A DNA stretch of 33,280 nt, taken from assembly GCA_947454135.1 (NCBI GenBank), contig CANGJI010000028.1, positions 1-33,280 of the forward strand. The letters run 5' to 3'. Each line of letters begins with the position of its first letter. Positions within the stretch are counted from its first letter, which is position 1. Shown here in pieces: positions 1 to 10,356 of this stretch. This DNA comes from Sphingomonadaceae bacterium. Its GTDB lineage: Bacteria; Pseudomonadota; Alphaproteobacteria; Sphingomonadales; Sphingomonadaceae. The translations under genes were made by a program, and so were the position numbers. The notes under the pieces are model-generated. The model saw only the letters and a list, made by a program, of their open reading frames with translations. It had not been told where the DNA came from and searched no databases.

Positions 1-966
1 CGTCTGCTGCATCACCGTCGCGCGCGGGTCGTAGTTCTTGTAGACGCGGTGGCCGAAGCCCATCAGGCGGAACGGATCGTTCTTGTCCTTGGCGCGCTCG
101 ATGTAGTGCGGAATCCGGTCGGGCGTGCCGATTTCCTTGAGCATGTTGAGCGCGGCCTCGTTGGCGCCGCCATGCGCCGGGCCCCACAGGCAGGCGATGC
201 CTGCCGCGATGCACGCGAAGGGGTTGGCGCCCGACGAACCGGCCAGACGCACGGTCGAGGTAGAGGCGTTCTGCTCGTGGTCGGCGTGGAGGATGAAGAT
301 GCGGTCCAGCGCGCGCTCGACCACTGGGTTCACCTCGTATTCCTCGGCCGGAACGGCGAAGGTCATGCGCAGGAAGTTGCCGGTGTAGGAGAGATCGTTG
401 CGCGGATAGACGAAGGGCTGGCCGACCGAATACTTGTAGGCCATCGCCGCGATCGTCGGCATCTTCGCGATCAGGCGGTGCGCGCTGATCTTGCGCTGCT
501 CGGGATCGGAGATGTCGGTCGAGTCATGGTAGAACGCCGAAAGCGCGCCGACCACGCCGCACATGATCGCCATCGGGTGCGCGTCGCGGCGGAAGCCGCG
601 GTAGAACACCGAAAGCTGTTCGTGGACCATGGTGTGGCGCGTGATCGTGCGGGTGAACTGCGCAAGCTCGTCGGCCGAGGGGAGCTCGCCGTTGAGCAGC
701 AGGTAGCTCACTTCCATGAAGCTCGAGTGCTCGGCAAGCTGGCCGATCGGATAGCCGCGGTGCAGCAGCACGCCTTCATCGCCGTCGATGTAGGTCAGCG
801 CGCTGTCGCAGCTGGCCGTGCTGGTGAAGCCCGGATCATAAGTGAACTTGCCGGTTTCGGCATAGAGCTTGCGGATGTCGATCACGTCGGGACCGATCGT
901 GCCGCTCTTGATCGGCATTGAGATCGTCTTGCTGCCGTCGTTCAAGGTCGCCTGGTTGTCGCTCAC
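1..966 (-). CDS. gltA: Citrate synthase (3' end cut off by the window edge)
   Basis: Type II citrate synthase, which condenses acetyl-CoA with oxaloacetate at the entry of the TCA cycle in the cytoplasm. The 322 visible codons contain the family block HADHEQNAS near residue 230 and [14 protein letters not shown] near residues 303-316, which carry the two catalytic histidines; the catalytic Asp and the C-terminus lie beyond position 1. The start is GTG at 966-964 (M-S-D-N-Q-A-T), preceded on the minus strand by a strong AGGAGG about 7 bases upstream. An ATG-only search would miss this start. gltX lies 81 bp upstream on the same strand, so the two may be co-transcribed. Identification is firm. 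Confidence 0.96.
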   Translation of the reverse strand, partial: MSDNQATLNDGSKTISMPIKSGTIGPDVIDIRKLYAETGKFTYDPGFTSTASCDSALTYIDGDEGVLLHRGYPIGQLAEHSSFMEVSYLLLNGELPSADELAQFTRTITRHTMVHEQLSVFYRGFRRDAHPMAIMCGVVGALSAFYHDSTDISDPEQRKISAHRLIAKMPTIAAMAYKYSVGQPFVYPRNDLSYTGNFLRMTFAVPAEEYEVNPVVERALDRIFILHADHEQNASTSTVRLAGSSGANPFACIAAGIACLWGPAHGGANEAALNMLKEIGTPDRIPHYIERAKDKNDPFRLMGFGHRVYKNYDPRATVMQQT

Positions 967-1047
967 GCTCTACCCTCCTGTTGTGCTCGTTCTCTTGCGG
1001 CGCTTGGCCGACTTGGTTGGGTTCGGGCCGAGGCCCGCGAAACTACA

Positions 1048-2520
1048 TTATGTGGCGGGCGCCGCCTGATCAGCAATCCGGGCGAGCGACTCGTCTCGTC
1101 CCAGCAGCACCAGTACGTCGAAAATGCCCGGCGAGGTAGTCGTGCCGGTCAGCGCGGCGCGCAGGGGCTGCGCCAGTTTGCCGAGGCCGAGCCCGCGTTC
1201 CTCCGCCATCGCCTTGAGCGAGGCTTCCAGCGCAGCGGCAGTCCACTCTTCGCCCGCGAGGCGCTCCGCCATCGCGCCCAGCACCGCCCGGGCATCGTCC
1301 GTGAGCAGGCCGGCAGCCTTCTCGTCAAGCGTCAGCGGGCGCTGCGCAAAGAGGAACCGCGCGCCGGTGGCCAGCTCGTTGAGGTCTGCTGCGCGCACCT
1401 TGAGCACGGGCATGGCTGTCGTCAGGAGCGCAAGGCCCGCTTCGTCGAGCGAGCCAAGCCGCTCGGCAACCAGCCCGGCGAGGCGCGCATCGTCCGCCTC
1501 GCGGATGTAGTGCCCGTTGAAGTTCTGCAGCTTCTTGAGATCGAAGCGCGACGCACCCTTGCCGACATCGCCGATGTCGAACCACGCAACCGCCTCGTCG
1601 CGGCTGATGATTTCGGCATCGCCGTGGCCCCAGCCGAGACGGAGCAGGTAGTTGAACACTGCCTCGGGCAGCAGGCCCAGCTCGTCGCGATAGGCATCGA
1701 CACCGAGCGCGCCGTGACGCTTCGAGAGCTTCGCGCCGTCCGCGCCGTGGATCAGCGGGATATGGGCATAGGCCGGGTCATCCCAGCCGGACCCTTCGAC
1801 AGACTGCATCGCGCGGATGATCACCAACTGGCGGAAGGCGTTGTTGATGTGATCATCGCCGCGGATCACGTGGGTCACGCCCATGTCGTGGTCGTCGACC
1901 ACCACGGCGAGCATGTAGGTCGGCGTGCCGTCCGAGCGGAGGATGACGTAATCGTCGATCTCGGCATTCTGAACGGTGATCGGGCCCTGCACGAGGTCTT
2001 CGATGGTCGTCCTGCCATCGCGCGGGGCCTTGATGCGCACCACCCACGGCTGGTCTTCCGGCCAGGTCGAGGGATCGGCATCGCGCCATTCGCTCTCGAT
2101 GCGGAAGGGCCGGCGCTCGGCCTGCGCGGCGGCGCGGCGAGCAGCAAGCTCTTCCTGCGTGAGGTAGCAGCGATAGGCATGCCCGGCTTCGAGCAGCTTG
2201 TGCGCGACTTCAGCATGGCGGTCCGAACGCGCGAACTGGAACACCGGCGCTTCGTCACCGCCGAGGCCCAGCCAGTTCAGGCCATCGAAGATCGCTTCGA
2301 TGGCCGGCTCGGTCGAGCGGGCGCGGTCGGTATCCTCGATGCGCAGAAGATATGTGCCGCCGTGGTGACGCGCGAAAAGCCAGTTGAACAAGGCCGTGCG
2401 CGCGCCGCCGATATGCAGGTAGCCCGTGGGCGAAGGTGCGAACCGCGTGACAACACCCGTGCGCGCAGGAGCCGTGCCTGCGCCAGATCCTGCAGAAACG
2501 GTGTCACTGGCGCTTGCCAT
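1048..2520 (-). CDS. gltX: Glutamyl-tRNA synthetase
   Basis: Class I aminoacyl-tRNA synthetase that charges tRNA-Glu (490 aa, usual for the family). The Rossmann fold carries the HIGH-type signature at residues 29-39 ([11 protein letters not shown]) and the KMSKS-type loop AKLSKRHG near residue 262. ATG at 2520 gives about 20 extra residues before the conserved core. An in-frame GTG at 2529 is an alternative and sits closer to the purine-rich AGGAAGGA, so the start is uncertain by three codons. Many alphaproteobacteria carry two GltX-type enzymes, so a discriminating versus non-discriminating role cannot be settled here. The gene diverges from comEC across only 28 bp. Confidence 0.95.
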   Translation of the reverse strand: MASASDTVSAGSGAGTAPARTGVVTRFAPSPTGYLHIGGARTALFNWLFARHHGGTYLLRIEDTDRARSTEPAIEAIFDGLNWLGLGGDEAPVFQFARSDRHAEVAHKLLEAGHAYRCYLTQEELAARRAAAQAERRPFRIESEWRDADPSTWPEDQPWVVRIKAPRDGRTTIEDLVQGPITVQNAEIDDYVILRSDGTPTYMLAVVVDDHDMGVTHVIRGDDHINNAFRQLVIIRAMQSVEGSGWDDPAYAHIPLIHGADGAKLSKRHGALGVDAYRDELGLLPEAVFNYLLRLGWGHGDAEIISRDEAVAWFDIGDVGKGASRFDLKKLQNFNGHYIREADDARLAGLVAERLGSLDEAGLALLTTAMPVLKVRAADLNELATGARFLFAQRPLTLDEKAAGLLTDDARAVLGAMAERLAGEEWTAAALEASLKAMAEERGLGLGKLAQPLRAALTGTTTSPGIFDVLVLLGRDESLARIADQAAPAT

Positions 2521-2548
2521 TACGGGCACTATCCTTCCTAATCCGGCT

Positions 2549-4783
2549 ATGCCGCCGACTTTGGCCCAACCTCTTGGCGAACCCGCATCGTGGCGGACAC
2601 GCCTCTGGGACAAACTCGCCGCCTTGTCCAGCATGCACCGCACCATCGAAGCCTTCCTTGGCAGCCGTCCGTTCGAGCGCGGGCCATGGCTCGCAGTCGG
2701 CTTCGGCGTTGGAATCGCTTGCTGGGCAGTCCTCGCGGGGCCGTGGCAATGGGCAGGCTTCCTTGCATTGTGCGGTGCGGTGGCGGTGGGCGGTCTGCTT
2801 GTCGATGCCGAGGGCGATCTCGGGCACTTGCGCGCGGCGCTGATCGGCATGGCCCTTATGCTGGCGGCGGGCTGCACGGCGATCTGGGTCAAGTCGGCGC
2901 TGGTGGGGGAGCCGGGCATCGCGCGGCCCGAGGTTGTCATGCTCCAGGGCCGCATTGCCGACCGGCAGGTCGAAGGCGCGCGCGACCGGGTGCGGCTGCT
3001 GCTGCGGGCGCAGGTGGAAGGCCACCCGGAGCCGTTGCAGGTGCGGCTCAACCTCCCCGACGAGAACGACCGGCCCGGCCTTGTCGAGGGCGCCGAGGTG
3101 CGTCTGCGGGCGCGGCTCATGCCGCCCGCGCCGCCGATGCTGCCGGGCTCCTACGACTTCGCCAGAGCCGCGTGGTTTCAGGGCCTTGCCGCCACGGGCA
3201 ATGTGATCGGCCCTGTCACACTGGTAGCCCCCGCCAAGGAGGGGTGGTCGCTTCGCCAATGGCAGCAGGAGCTTGCCGATCACGTCCGCGCACAGTTGTC
3301 AGGTTCGCCGGGCACCATCGCGGCGGCCTTTGCCAGCGGTGATCGCGGCGCGATTGCTCAAGACGACGAAGACGCCATGCGCGATGCTGGGCTCACGCAC
3401 CTCCTTTCGATCAGCGGCCTGCACGTGAGTGCGGTGATCGCCGGTGCCTATTTCCTGACGATCCGGCTGCTCGCGCTGTTCCCGTTCATCGCACTGCGCG
3501 TTCGCCTGCCGTTGCTGGCCGCCGGTGTGGGCGCCGGTGTCGGCCTGTTCTACACAGTTCTGACGGGTGCCGAAGTGCCGACGGTGCGGTCGGTCGCGGG
3601 CTCGCTGCTCGTGCTGGCGGCGCTGGCACTGGGCCGCGATCCGCTTTCGCTGCGCCTGCTGGCGACGGCTGCGCTCGTCGTCATGCTGCTCTGGCCCGAA
3701 GCGGTGCTGGGGCCTAGCTTCCAGATGAGCTTTGCCTCGGTCATCGCGATTGTCGCGTTCAGCACGTCGGCGCCGGCCAAGGCGTTCCTCTCGCACAGCC
3801 ACGAGGGGCGGATCATGCGGCTGGGGCGACATCTGGCGATGCTGCTGATGACCGGTGTGGTCATCGAGCTTTCCCTGATGCCGATCAGCCTGTTCCACTT
3901 TCACCGCGCCGGTATCTACGGCGCTGCCGCCAACGTGATCGCGATCCCGCTGACGACAGTACTCACCATGCCGCTGATCGCACTGGCGCTTGTACTCGAT
4001 CTCTTCGGGCTGGGTGCGCCGGCATGGTGGGCAGTGGGCAAGTCGCTCGAACTGCTGCTGTGGCTGGCACATCTGGTGGCGAGCCAGCCCGGCGCGGTGA
4101 CGATGATGCCGGGGATGAGCGGCGCCACGTTCGGCCTGTTTGTCGCCGGGTTGCTGTGGCTGGCGCTGTGGAGCGGGAGGGTGCGGCTCTGGGGCTTTGC
4201 ACCGATCATGCTTGGCGTTGCGGCGCTGCTCATGATGCGTACGCCCGATCTGCTCGTGTCGGGCGATGGCCACCATGTCGGGATCACGGGCGAAGGGCCC
4301 GATCTTCTCGTGCTGCGCGCGGTGCGGGATGAGAGTTACACGCGCACCGCCTTGCTGGAGAATGCCGGCATGACGGGCAATGCCATTGCGCTGGAGGACT
4401 GGAAGGCGGCGCGCTGCAATCAGGATTTCTGCGCGATCTCGCTGGTGCGGGGCGGGCGCAAGTTCGATCTGCTGATGGCGCGGGGGAAGGATCTTGTCGA
4501 AATCCCGGTGCTGGCAGCGGCCTGCGCGCGGGCCGACATCGTGGTGGCCGACCGCCGCCTGCCCTCCGCCTGCAAGCCGCGCCTGCTGAAGGCGGACCGC
4601 GCCCTGCTGAGCCAGACGGGCGGCCTCGCGATCGATCTCGTATCAGGCCGGATCCGCACGGTGGCGGAATTGCAGGGCGATCACGGCTGGTTCCGCCGCC
4701 CGCCGCCCTGGCAGCAAAGGGTACAGCGGCAGGGCCCGACTCCGGCAGTTACCGGAGCTCAGGCTCTCACGCTTTCTCAGTGA
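2549..4783 (+). CDS. comEC: ComEC/Rec2-family DNA uptake channel
   Basis: Polytopic inner-membrane protein (744 aa) of the ComEC/Rec2 family, which in competent bacteria translocates single-stranded DNA. An N-terminal DUF4131-like region with several membrane segments (about residues 50-130) precedes an OB-like soluble part (about 135-230). The Competence domain contains the hallmark [12 protein letters not shown] near residue 285 and many hydrophobic helices to about residue 560. The C-terminal 160 residues replace the usual metallo-beta-lactamase domain: no HxHxDH motif is visible, only a Cys-containing segment (RCNQDFC). The start is uncertain, since ATG 2549 has no clear ribosome site and ATG 2633 is possible. 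Its stop overlaps the convergent lexA stop by 7 bp. Confidence 0.9.
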   Translation: MPPTLAQPLGEPASWRTRLWDKLAALSSMHRTIEAFLGSRPFERGPWLAVGFGVGIACWAVLAGPWQWAGFLALCGAVAVGGLLVDAEGDLGHLRAALIGMALMLAAGCTAIWVKSALVGEPGIARPEVVMLQGRIADRQVEGARDRVRLLLRAQVEGHPEPLQVRLNLPDENDRPGLVEGAEVRLRARLMPPAPPMLPGSYDFARAAWFQGLAATGNVIGPVTLVAPAKEGWSLRQWQQELADHVRAQLSGSPGTIAAAFASGDRGAIAQDDEDAMRDAGLTHLLSISGLHVSAVIAGAYFLTIRLLALFPFIALRVRLPLLAAGVGAGVGLFYTVLTGAEVPTVRSVAGSLLVLAALALGRDPLSLRLLATAALVVMLLWPEAVLGPSFQMSFASVIAIVAFSTSAPAKAFLSHSHEGRIMRLGRHLAMLLMTGVVIELSLMPISLFHFHRAGIYGAAANVIAIPLTTVLTMPLIALALVLDLFGLGAPAWWAVGKSLELLLWLAHLVASQPGAVTMMPGMSGATFGLFVAGLLWLALWSGRVRLWGFAPIMLGVAALLMMRTPDLLVSGDGHHVGITGEGPDLLVLRAVRDESYTRTALLENAGMTGNAIALEDWKAARCNQDFCAISLVRGGRKFDLLMARGKDLVEIPVLAAACARADIVVADRRLPSACKPRLLKADRALLSQTGGLAIDLVSGRIRTVAELQGDHGWFRRPPPWQQRVQRQGPTPAVTGAQALTLSQ

Positions 4784-5472
4784 TAGCGGCGGAGCAGGCC
4801 CGCAAGCTTGCCCTGAACCTGCACTTCATGCGGCTGGTAGTACTGCGGATCATAGGCCGCATTAGCCGGATCGAGGCGAACCATGCCGCGCTCACGGCGC
4901 AGGTACTTCAGGGTTGCTTCCTCACCGCGCACCAGCGCCACGACGATTTCGCCATCCCGTGCCGTATCGGTGCGGCGCACGAGGGCGTAGTCGCCATCAA
5001 GAATGCCAGCCTCGACCATCGAGTCGCCCGAAACTTCGAGCGCATAATGCTCCCCCGAACCGAGCAGCGCGGCAGGGACCGGGAGGGTGGCGGTGCCTTC
5101 GAGCGCCTCGATCGGAACGCCCGCGGCGATGCGGCCATGGAGCGGGATCTCGATCACATCGTTTGCGGGTTCACGCGCCGGAGCAGGGCTGCGGAGCGGG
5201 GCAAGCGCGCTTGGCGCACTGGCGCCTGCGGCGCGGCTGGCGGGCTTGGCGCCGCCGGCGTCACTATCGCGGATCACTTCCAATGCGCGCGCACGGTTCG
5301 GCAAGCGGCGGATGAAGCCGCGCTCTTCCAGCGCCGAGATCAGCCGGTGGACGCCGGACTTCGACTTGAGGTCGAGCGCTTCCTTCATTTCCTCGAACGA
5401 GGGGGAGATGCCGGAATCTTCAAGGCGGGTCTGGATGAAGGTCAGCAGTTCATGCTGCTTGCGCGTTAGCAT
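4777..5472 (-). CDS. lexA: LexA repressor, SOS regulator
   Basis: Transcriptional repressor of the SOS DNA-damage regulon, inactivated by RecA-stimulated self-cleavage. The 231-aa protein has an N-terminal winged helix (residues 1-65), an Ala/Pro-rich linker (70-105) and a peptidase S24 domain. The scissile Ala117-Gly118 lies in GRIAAGVP, the nucleophile Ser151 in GDSMVEAG, and the general base Lys189 in EATLKYLRR, so the self-cleavage machinery is complete. An operator and promoter about 120 bp upstream indicate autoregulation. It converges on comEC. The linker is somewhat longer than in E. coli LexA (202 aa), as is common in alphaproteobacteria. Confidence 0.97.
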   Translation of the reverse strand: MLTRKQHELLTFIQTRLEDSGISPSFEEMKEALDLKSKSGVHRLISALEERGFIRRLPNRARALEVIRDSDAGGAKPASRAAGASAPSALAPLRSPAPAREPANDVIEIPLHGRIAAGVPIEALEGTATLPVPAALLGSGEHYALEVSGDSMVEAGILDGDYALVRRTDTARDGEIVVALVRGEEATLKYLRRERGMVRLDPANAAYDPQYYQPHEVQVQGKLAGLLRRYH

Positions 5473-5591
5473 TCGTGCGCACTCCCGTCAGAGCGTATTC
5501 AAGCTGGGCCGGAGACACGGCAGCCTTGAAAACGCGTTTGCAAACGACTGGAGCGATTATTCCGGCTTGCCGGAAGTTCCATCGCTTCAGT

Positions 5592-5606
5592 GAACGAATG
5601 CGGAAC
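5592..5606 (-). promoter_or_regulatory. LexA operator (SOS box) of lexA
   Basis: On the minus strand this reads GTTC-N7-GTTC (GTTC CGCATTC GTTC), a perfect match to the direct-repeat SOS box known in alphaproteobacteria. It overlaps the downstream edge of a candidate -10 element, the expected place for a repressor site controlling lexA itself. Confidence 0.85.
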
Positions 5607-5634
5607 GAATAAGCAACAAAAATTACACCGTCAA
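5606..5634 (-). promoter_or_regulatory. Candidate sigma70-type promoter of lexA
   Basis: Minus strand TTGACG (5634-5629), a 17-base spacer, then TATTCG (5611-5606). The -10 element abuts the SOS box. The transcript would have a leader of roughly 125 bases before the lexA ATG. Confidence 0.6.
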
Positions 5635-5648
5635 GCAAATGCGTGTTT

Positions 5649-6857
5649 TTACAGCAGGTATACCGGAACAAACGCGCCCGCAGGGGTCGCGGGGGCATGG
5701 GCGGGCCGCATGACCAGTGCGTTGGCGCGGGCAAGGGAGGAAAGCGCGCCGCTGTCCTGCAGTCCGTCGAGTGAAACTTCGCCCGCATCCCAGACGGCGC
5801 GGAGAAATTCCATCCGGCTGCCCCCGGCGGGCATGGCCTCACGCAGGGCGGCGGGAATGGTGCGCGGCATCGGTTCGGCGGCGCCGAGCGCGGCGCGGAT
5901 CAGCGGGAGCAGGAACAGGAAGCCGGTGACGAAAGCGGCAGCGGGATTGCCGGGCAGGCCGAGGATCACCTGGCTGCCCCGGCGCGCGACGAGGAGTGGC
6001 TTGCCGGGCTTGATCGCGACGCGCCAGAAGGCAAGGTCTGCGCCCAGTTCGGCCAGTGCAGGGCGAACAAGATCGTGATCGCCAACCGAAGCGCCGCCGC
6101 TGGTGACGATCACATCGGCGGTGCCGGCCGCTTGGAAGGCTGCCTTGAGCGCTTCGAGCCTGTCAGGCACCGGGCCGATGCGCGTGATCCGCACGGCTGG
6201 CTGGCTGGCGAGCGCGGCGAGCATAGCGCTGTTGCTGGCGGGAAGCTGGTGCGCCGCAAGATGGGCGCCGGGGGCCGCGAGTTCGTCTCCGCCGTCGATC
6301 ACCGCGAGTTCGAGCGGGCGGCGGACGGGAAGGTGCGCGTGGCCGCCCGTCAGCGCGAGGGCGATCTGCGCGGCGCCGATGCGGGTGCCTGATCCCATCA
6401 GCACATCGCCGCTGCGAAAGTCCATCCCGGCAGGCCGGATGTGCCGGGCGGGCGGTTCGGGCGGAGTGCCGGTGAGGGTGAGCCTGTCGCCTTCACGCGC
6501 GGCGTCTTCCTGAATGAGGACCATGTCCGCGCCGCCGGGAACGAGCGCGCCAGTGCTGATGCGAGCCGCCTCGCCAGCGCCGATCGTGCCGCCAAAGGGA
6601 CGGCCAGCCGCGCTTTCGCCGATCACGCGCCATGGGCCGGGGAGATCGGCTGCGCGCATCGCATAGCCGTCCATTGCCGAGACATCGGCGGCAGGCTGGG
6701 TGCGCAGCGCGGTGAGCGGCTCGGCAAGGTAGTAGCCGAGGCAGTCGGCCGTCGCCCGGTGCTCGATGGGCAGCTTGGGCGCGAGCGCCATCAGGCGGCG
6801 CTGCGCTTCTTCCAGCGGGAGCGGCGGATTGGGGCGGGGCGGTGTCTGCGCGTTCAT
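5649..6857 (-). CDS. moeA: Molybdopterin molybdenumtransferase MoeA
   Basis: MoeA (402 aa) inserts molybdate into adenylylated molybdopterin, the last step of molybdenum cofactor synthesis. It begins with the characteristic N-terminal segment followed by [13 protein letters not shown] sequence ([17 protein letters not shown]). The central MPT-binding fold has [12 protein letters not shown] near residue 250 and the [10 protein letters not shown] loop near residue 303. The C-terminal domain is ordinary. Its ATG overlaps the moaC stop by four bases (ATGA), pointing to translational coupling. It is the last gene of the minus-strand series; lexA, further downstream, has its own promoter. Confidence 0.95.
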   Translation of the reverse strand: MNAQTPPRPNPPLPLEEAQRRLMALAPKLPIEHRATADCLGYYLAEPLTALRTQPAADVSAMDGYAMRAADLPGPWRVIGESAAGRPFGGTIGAGEAARISTGALVPGGADMVLIQEDAAREGDRLTLTGTPPEPPARHIRPAGMDFRSGDVLMGSGTRIGAAQIALALTGGHAHLPVRRPLELAVIDGGDELAAPGAHLAAHQLPASNSAMLAALASQPAVRITRIGPVPDRLEALKAAFQAAGTADVIVTSGGASVGDHDLVRPALAELGADLAFWRVAIKPGKPLLVARRGSQVILGLPGNPAAAFVTGFLFLLPLIRAALGAAEPMPRTIPAALREAMPAGGSRMEFLRAVWDAGEVSLDGLQDSGALSSLARANALVMRPAHAPATPAGAFVPVYLL

Positions 6858-7324
6858 GGCGCGCGCCAGTCGCCCGATTTGCCGCCGCGCTTTTCGACCA
6901 GGCGGATGTCGCCGAGGATCATCGCCTTGTCGATGGCCTTGGCCATGTCGTAGATCGTGAGCAGTGCGACCGAGACGGCGGTGAGCGATTCCATTTCGAC
7001 CCCGGTGCGCCCGGTGAGCGAGGCGGTTGCGCGCGCTTCGATGCCATCTTCCACGAACGCGAATTCGACGCTGACGGCATCAAGCGCGAGCGGATGGCAC
7101 AGCGGGATCAGTTCGGCCGTGCGCTTCGCCGCCATGATCCCGGCGATGCGGGCGACGGCGAGGACATCGCCCTTGGGCGTCTTGCCATCGCGCAGCGCGG
7201 CAAGCGTGGCGGGGGCCATGCGGATCCGGCCCAGTGCGACGGCGACGCGCTGCGTTTCTGCCTTGCCGCCGACATCGACCATGCGCGCACGGCCGGATTC
7301 GTCGAGATGGGTGAGTTCGCTCAT
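6854..7324 (-). CDS. moaC: Cyclic pyranopterin monophosphate synthase MoaC
   Basis: MoaC (156 aa) converts the MoaA product of GTP into cyclic pyranopterin monophosphate in molybdenum cofactor synthesis. It begins [18 protein letters not shown], close to other MoaC proteins. It holds the [11 protein letters not shown] block near residue 73 and ends with the family signature RGGKSGDW. An upstream in-frame TTG at 7342 is less likely because the ATG at 7324 fits the family start exactly. The gene is coupled to moeA by an ATGA overlap. A 160-bp gap separates it from the racemase gene upstream, so it may have its own promoter. Confidence 0.95.
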   Translation of the reverse strand: MSELTHLDESGRARMVDVGGKAETQRVAVALGRIRMAPATLAALRDGKTPKGDVLAVARIAGIMAAKRTAELIPLCHPLALDAVSVEFAFVEDGIEARATASLTGRTGVEMESLTAVSVALLTIYDMAKAIDKAMILGDIRLVEKRGGKSGDWRAP

Positions 7325-7342
7325 GGGGCGGGAAAGCCGCAA

Positions 7343-7360
7343 GTTGACACAGTTGACACT
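7343..7360. repeat. Short tandem repeat upstream of moaC
   Basis: Two adjacent copies of AGTTGACAC (plus strand) lie just ahead of the moaC start. They could be a regulator half-site pair or chance; there is no further support. Confidence 0.3.
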
Positions 7361-7484
7361 GTCCTGAGCGGAAACATCGGGGCGGGGTCTGCAGGGCCCT
7401 CAGGGAGCATCAGAGCCAAGGAAATGCGCGGTTTCATCGAGCCTTGATGCCATAGTGGCGCGGCGTAGGACAGATGCAAAAACG

Positions 7485-8189
7485 TCAGCCGAGCGCGGCA
7501 GCGATGGCGGCTTCGGCATGGAGGCGGGTGGTGTCGTAAAGCGGCACCGCGCTGTCTTCCGGCCCCACGAGCAACATGATTTCGGTGCAGCCGAGGATGA
7601 TGGCGGTGGCGCCTCTGGCAACAAGGCGTGCGATCACGGCGCGGTAGGCTTCGCGGGAGGCAGGCTCGATCCGGCCCGCGACGAGTTCCTCATAGATCAC
7701 GCGGTGGACTTCGGCGCGGTCCTCGGCCTCTGGGATGAGGACTTCGAGGCCGTGCTGTGCTTCGAGCCGGGCGCGGTAGAAGGCCTGTTCCATGGTGAAG
7801 GCCGTGCCGAGCAGGCCGACCCTGGCGTGGCCATCGGCCTTGAGCGCCGCAGCAGTGGGATCGGCGATATGGATCAGGGTGAGCGCGCTGGCCGCCTCGA
7901 TCGCGGGGGCGCACTTGTGCATGGTGTTGGTGCAGATGACGAGGGCTTCGGCACCGGCGGCTTCGAGCCGGTGCGCGGCATCGACCATCAGCGCATCGAG
8001 GGCTGCCCAATCGCCGGCGGCCTGCAGCGCGGCGATCTCGGCGAAATCGAACGACCACAGCACAAGCCGGGCCGAAGCCTTCGGACCCAGCCGATCCCGC
8101 ACGCCCTGATTGATGATGCGGTAGTACTCGGCGGTGCTTTCCCAGCTCATGCCGCCGATCAGGCCCAGGGTCTTCAGGCGCGTCTTCAT
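7485..8189 (-). CDS. YgeA-type aspartate/glutamate racemase family protein
   Basis: PLP-independent amino-acid racemase of the aspartate/glutamate racemase superfamily (234 aa), strongly resembling E. coli YgeA from the first residues (TLGLIGGMSWESTAEYY). Both catalytic cysteines are present: Cys86 in VICTNTMHK and Cys201 in LGCTEIMLL. YgeA has broad specificity, so the substrate cannot be named; D-amino-acid production for cell wall or signalling is a possible role. ATG 8189 is chosen because it forms an ATGA overlap with the preceding gene; ATG 8198 is three codons upstream. Its place between trpC and moaC is not part of either pathway. Confidence 0.88.
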   Translation of the reverse strand: MKTRLKTLGLIGGMSWESTAEYYRIINQGVRDRLGPKASARLVLWSFDFAEIAALQAAGDWAALDALMVDAAHRLEAAGAEALVICTNTMHKCAPAIEAASALTLIHIADPTAAALKADGHARVGLLGTAFTMEQAFYRARLEAQHGLEVLIPEAEDRAEVHRVIYEELVAGRIEPASREAYRAVIARLVARGATAIILGCTEIMLLVGPEDSAVPLYDTTRLHAEAAIAAALG

Positions 8190-8569
8190 CGGGGCCATGT
8201 CCTCTGCAGGGCTATTCCCGCGAGGTTCTGGGCGCGCTTGATGCGGCGTATGCGCACGCGGGCGAAGCGGGCGGCCTTGTCCTGATAGCTGGCGTGGAAG
8301 GCGGCGAAGGCAGCCCCCGGCCTTTGCGTGCCGTTGGCCTGCGCCACGACCAGCGCGGAATCGCCGAGGAGGACCAGATCGGCCGCGCCGAGTTCGCTGG
8401 CGACGTCGAGCGCATCGAGCAGCGCGTGCCATTCGGCCTGATCATTGGTGCCGTGGCCGATGGCGGTGCGGTGCCAGACGCGCCCGCGCGCGGCGACGGC
8501 GGTTTCCATCAGGCCAGGATTGGGGCGGCAGCCGCCGTCGAAAAACAGCTTGAGCGGCTGATCAGGCAC
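8186..8569 (-). CDS. RNase HI-like protein
   Basis: A 127-aa protein with the RNase H fold of the reverse-transcriptase-like (RVT_3) type. Catalytic acids align with RNase HI: Asp11 in [11 protein letters not shown], Glu46 in [10 protein letters not shown] and Asp70 in LLGDSALVV. The fourth acid of E. coli RNase HI (Asp134) is not evident in the C-terminal [10 protein letters not shown]. It may cleave RNA in RNA:DNA hybrids or be a specialised relative. The start is GTG at 8569-8567, overlapping the trpC stop by 8 bases, and its stop overlaps the racemase start. Both overlaps imply co-translation with trpC. Confidence 0.82.
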   Translation of the reverse strand: MPDQPLKLFFDGGCRPNPGLMETAVAARGRVWHRTAIGHGTNDQAEWHALLDALDVASELGAADLVLLGDSALVVAQANGTQRPGAAFAAFHASYQDKAARFARVRIRRIKRAQNLAGIALQRTWPR

Positions 8570-9350
8570 CGAGCAGCGCGCGGGTCGCGGCGGTGACGTC
8601 GGCGTGGCGCATCAGGCTTTCGCCGACGAGGAAGGCCTTGGCACCGGCCTCTGCCAGCGTCAGCACGTCCGCATGCCCGCCGATGCCGCTTTCGGCGACG
8701 AGCAGCGTGCCTTCGGGCGCCAGCGGGGCAAGCCGCGCAGTGGTGCCGAGATCGGTGACGAAGCGCTTGAGATCGCGGTTGTTGACGCCGATCAGGCGCG
8801 ACTTGAGGCGAGCGGCGCGTTCCATCTCGGCCTCGTTGTGGACTTCGACGAGGACGTCCATGCCATGCTCGCGCGCGGCGGCTTCGATCTCGGCCATCTG
8901 TCCATCATCGAGCGCGGCGACGATGATGAGGATCGCATCGGCCCCGATGGCGCGGGCTTCGGCGCACTGCCACGGATCGACCATGAAGTCCTTGCGCAGC
9001 ACCGGCAGATTGCAGGCGGCGCGGGCCGCGATGAGGTAGTCCTCGTGGCCCTGGAAATAGGGCGCATCGGTGAGGATGGAGAGGCAGGTGGCGCCGCCCG
9101 CCTCATAGGCGCGGGCATGCGCGGGCGGATCGAAATCGGCGCGGATGAGGCCTTTGGAGGGGCTGGCTTTCTTGATTTCGGCGATCAGCGCGAACCCGGT
9201 TTCCGCGCGCTGGCGCAGAGCCGCCTCGAAGCCGCGCGGGGCGGTTTGCGCGGCAGCACGGGCGGCTAGATCGGCGAGAGTGGACGCGGCCTTGCGGGCG
9301 GCGACTTCCTCGCGCTTGGTATCGCAGATTTTCGTGAGCGTGTCGGTCAT
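8562..9350 (-). CDS. trpC: Indole-3-glycerol phosphate synthase
   Basis: TIM-barrel enzyme (262 aa) that closes CdRP to indole-3-glycerol phosphate in tryptophan synthesis; a monofunctional TrpC without the TrpF domain. It has the family start region ([18 protein letters not shown]), the substrate-binding [12 protein letters not shown] at residues 56-67, and [14 protein letters not shown] near the C-terminus. ATG 9350 is chosen because it begins the conserved sequence. It lies 10 bp after the trpD stop and overlaps the next gene by 8 bp. Confidence 0.96.
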   Translation of the reverse strand: MTDTLTKICDTKREEVAARKAASTLADLAARAAAQTAPRGFEAALRQRAETGFALIAEIKKASPSKGLIRADFDPPAHARAYEAGGATCLSILTDAPYFQGHEDYLIAARAACNLPVLRKDFMVDPWQCAEARAIGADAILIIVAALDDGQMAEIEAAAREHGMDVLVEVHNEAEMERAARLKSRLIGVNNRDLKRFVTDLGTTARLAPLAPEGTLLVAESGIGGHADVLTLAEAGAKAFLVGESLMRHADVTAATRALLGA

Positions 9351-9360
9351 TGCGCTTCGA

Positions 9361-10356
9361 TCATTTGAGGGCTGCGATCCAGCAGTTGAGGAGCGCGTTG
9401 GCAAGCCCCTTGTCGATGGCTTCGGCGGCTTCCTCGACGCCTTCGTGCCAATCCGCCGCTTCGCCCGCAACCATCAGCGCGGCGGCGGCGCTGAAAAGGA
9501 CGGCATCGCGGTAGGGGCCGTGTTCGCCTTCGAGGAGGGCGCGAAGGGCTGCGGCATTGAAGGCCGGATCGCCGCCGCGCAGGGCCTCGACACGGGTGCT
9601 GGCAAGACCGGCATCGGCAGCGCAGACACGGCGCATCAGGAGCGCGTTGTCCTTCACTTCAGCCAGTTCGTTGCCGCCCGCGAGGCTGAGCTCATCAAGG
9701 CCCTCATCGCCCGAGACGACCATGCTGTGCTCGGTGCCGAGGCGGCGGATGGCTTCGGCATAGATCGGCACATAGGCGGGGCGCGCGATGCCGACGAGCT
9801 GGCGGCGCACGGCGGCGGGATTCGCGAGCGGACCCATCAGATTGAAGATCGTGCGGCGGCCGATGGCCTTCCGGATCGGCATGATGCGGCCCATCGCCGG
9901 ATGATGGCGCGCGGCGAAGAGAAAGCAGATGCCGAGATCGTTCAGCGTCAGCTCGGCAGTCTCGACGGCGCGGTCGAGGTTCAGGCCGAGCGCTTCGAGG
10001 GTGTCCGCCGCCCCGGCCTTGCTGCTGGCGGCGCGGTTGCCGTGCTTGGCGACGGGGACGCCGCAGGCCGCGACGACAAGGCTGACCGCTGTCGAGACAT
10101 TGAGCGTGTGGTGCCCGTCACCGCCGGTGCCGCAGACGTCGATGGCATTGGCGGGCGCGGTGACCGGGATCATCCGCGCGCGCATGGCGCGGGCGGCGCC
10201 AGCGATTTCGGATGCGGTTTCGCCGCGTTCAGCCAGCGCGATCAGGAACGGCGCGACGGTCTCGTCAGCCACCGTACCATCGAGGATCGCGGCGAACGCG
10301 GCTTCGGCCTCGGCTTCCTCCAGCGGGGCTGCGGTTACTTCGGGAAGGCGTGTCAT
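9361..10356 (-). CDS. trpD: Anthranilate phosphoribosyltransferase
   Basis: Transfers phosphoribose from PRPP to anthranilate in tryptophan synthesis (331 aa). The PRPP-binding GTGGDG is at residues 76-81, followed by [30 protein letters not shown] and [11 protein letters not shown], both typical of TrpD, are also present. ATG 10356 overlaps the trpG stop (ATGA). An upstream in-frame start would read into trpG and is not needed. Confidence 0.96.
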   Translation of the reverse strand: MTRLPEVTAAPLEEAEAEAAFAAILDGTVADETVAPFLIALAERGETASEIAGAARAMRARMIPVTAPANAIDVCGTGGDGHHTLNVSTAVSLVVAACGVPVAKHGNRAASSKAGAADTLEALGLNLDRAVETAELTLNDLGICFLFAARHHPAMGRIMPIRKAIGRRTIFNLMGPLANPAAVRRQLVGIARPAYVPIYAEAIRRLGTEHSMVVSGDEGLDELSLAGGNELAEVKDNALLMRRVCAADAGLASTRVEALRGGDPAFNAAALRALLEGEHGPYRDAVLFSAAAALMVAGEAADWHEGVEEAAEAIDKGLANALLNCWIAALK

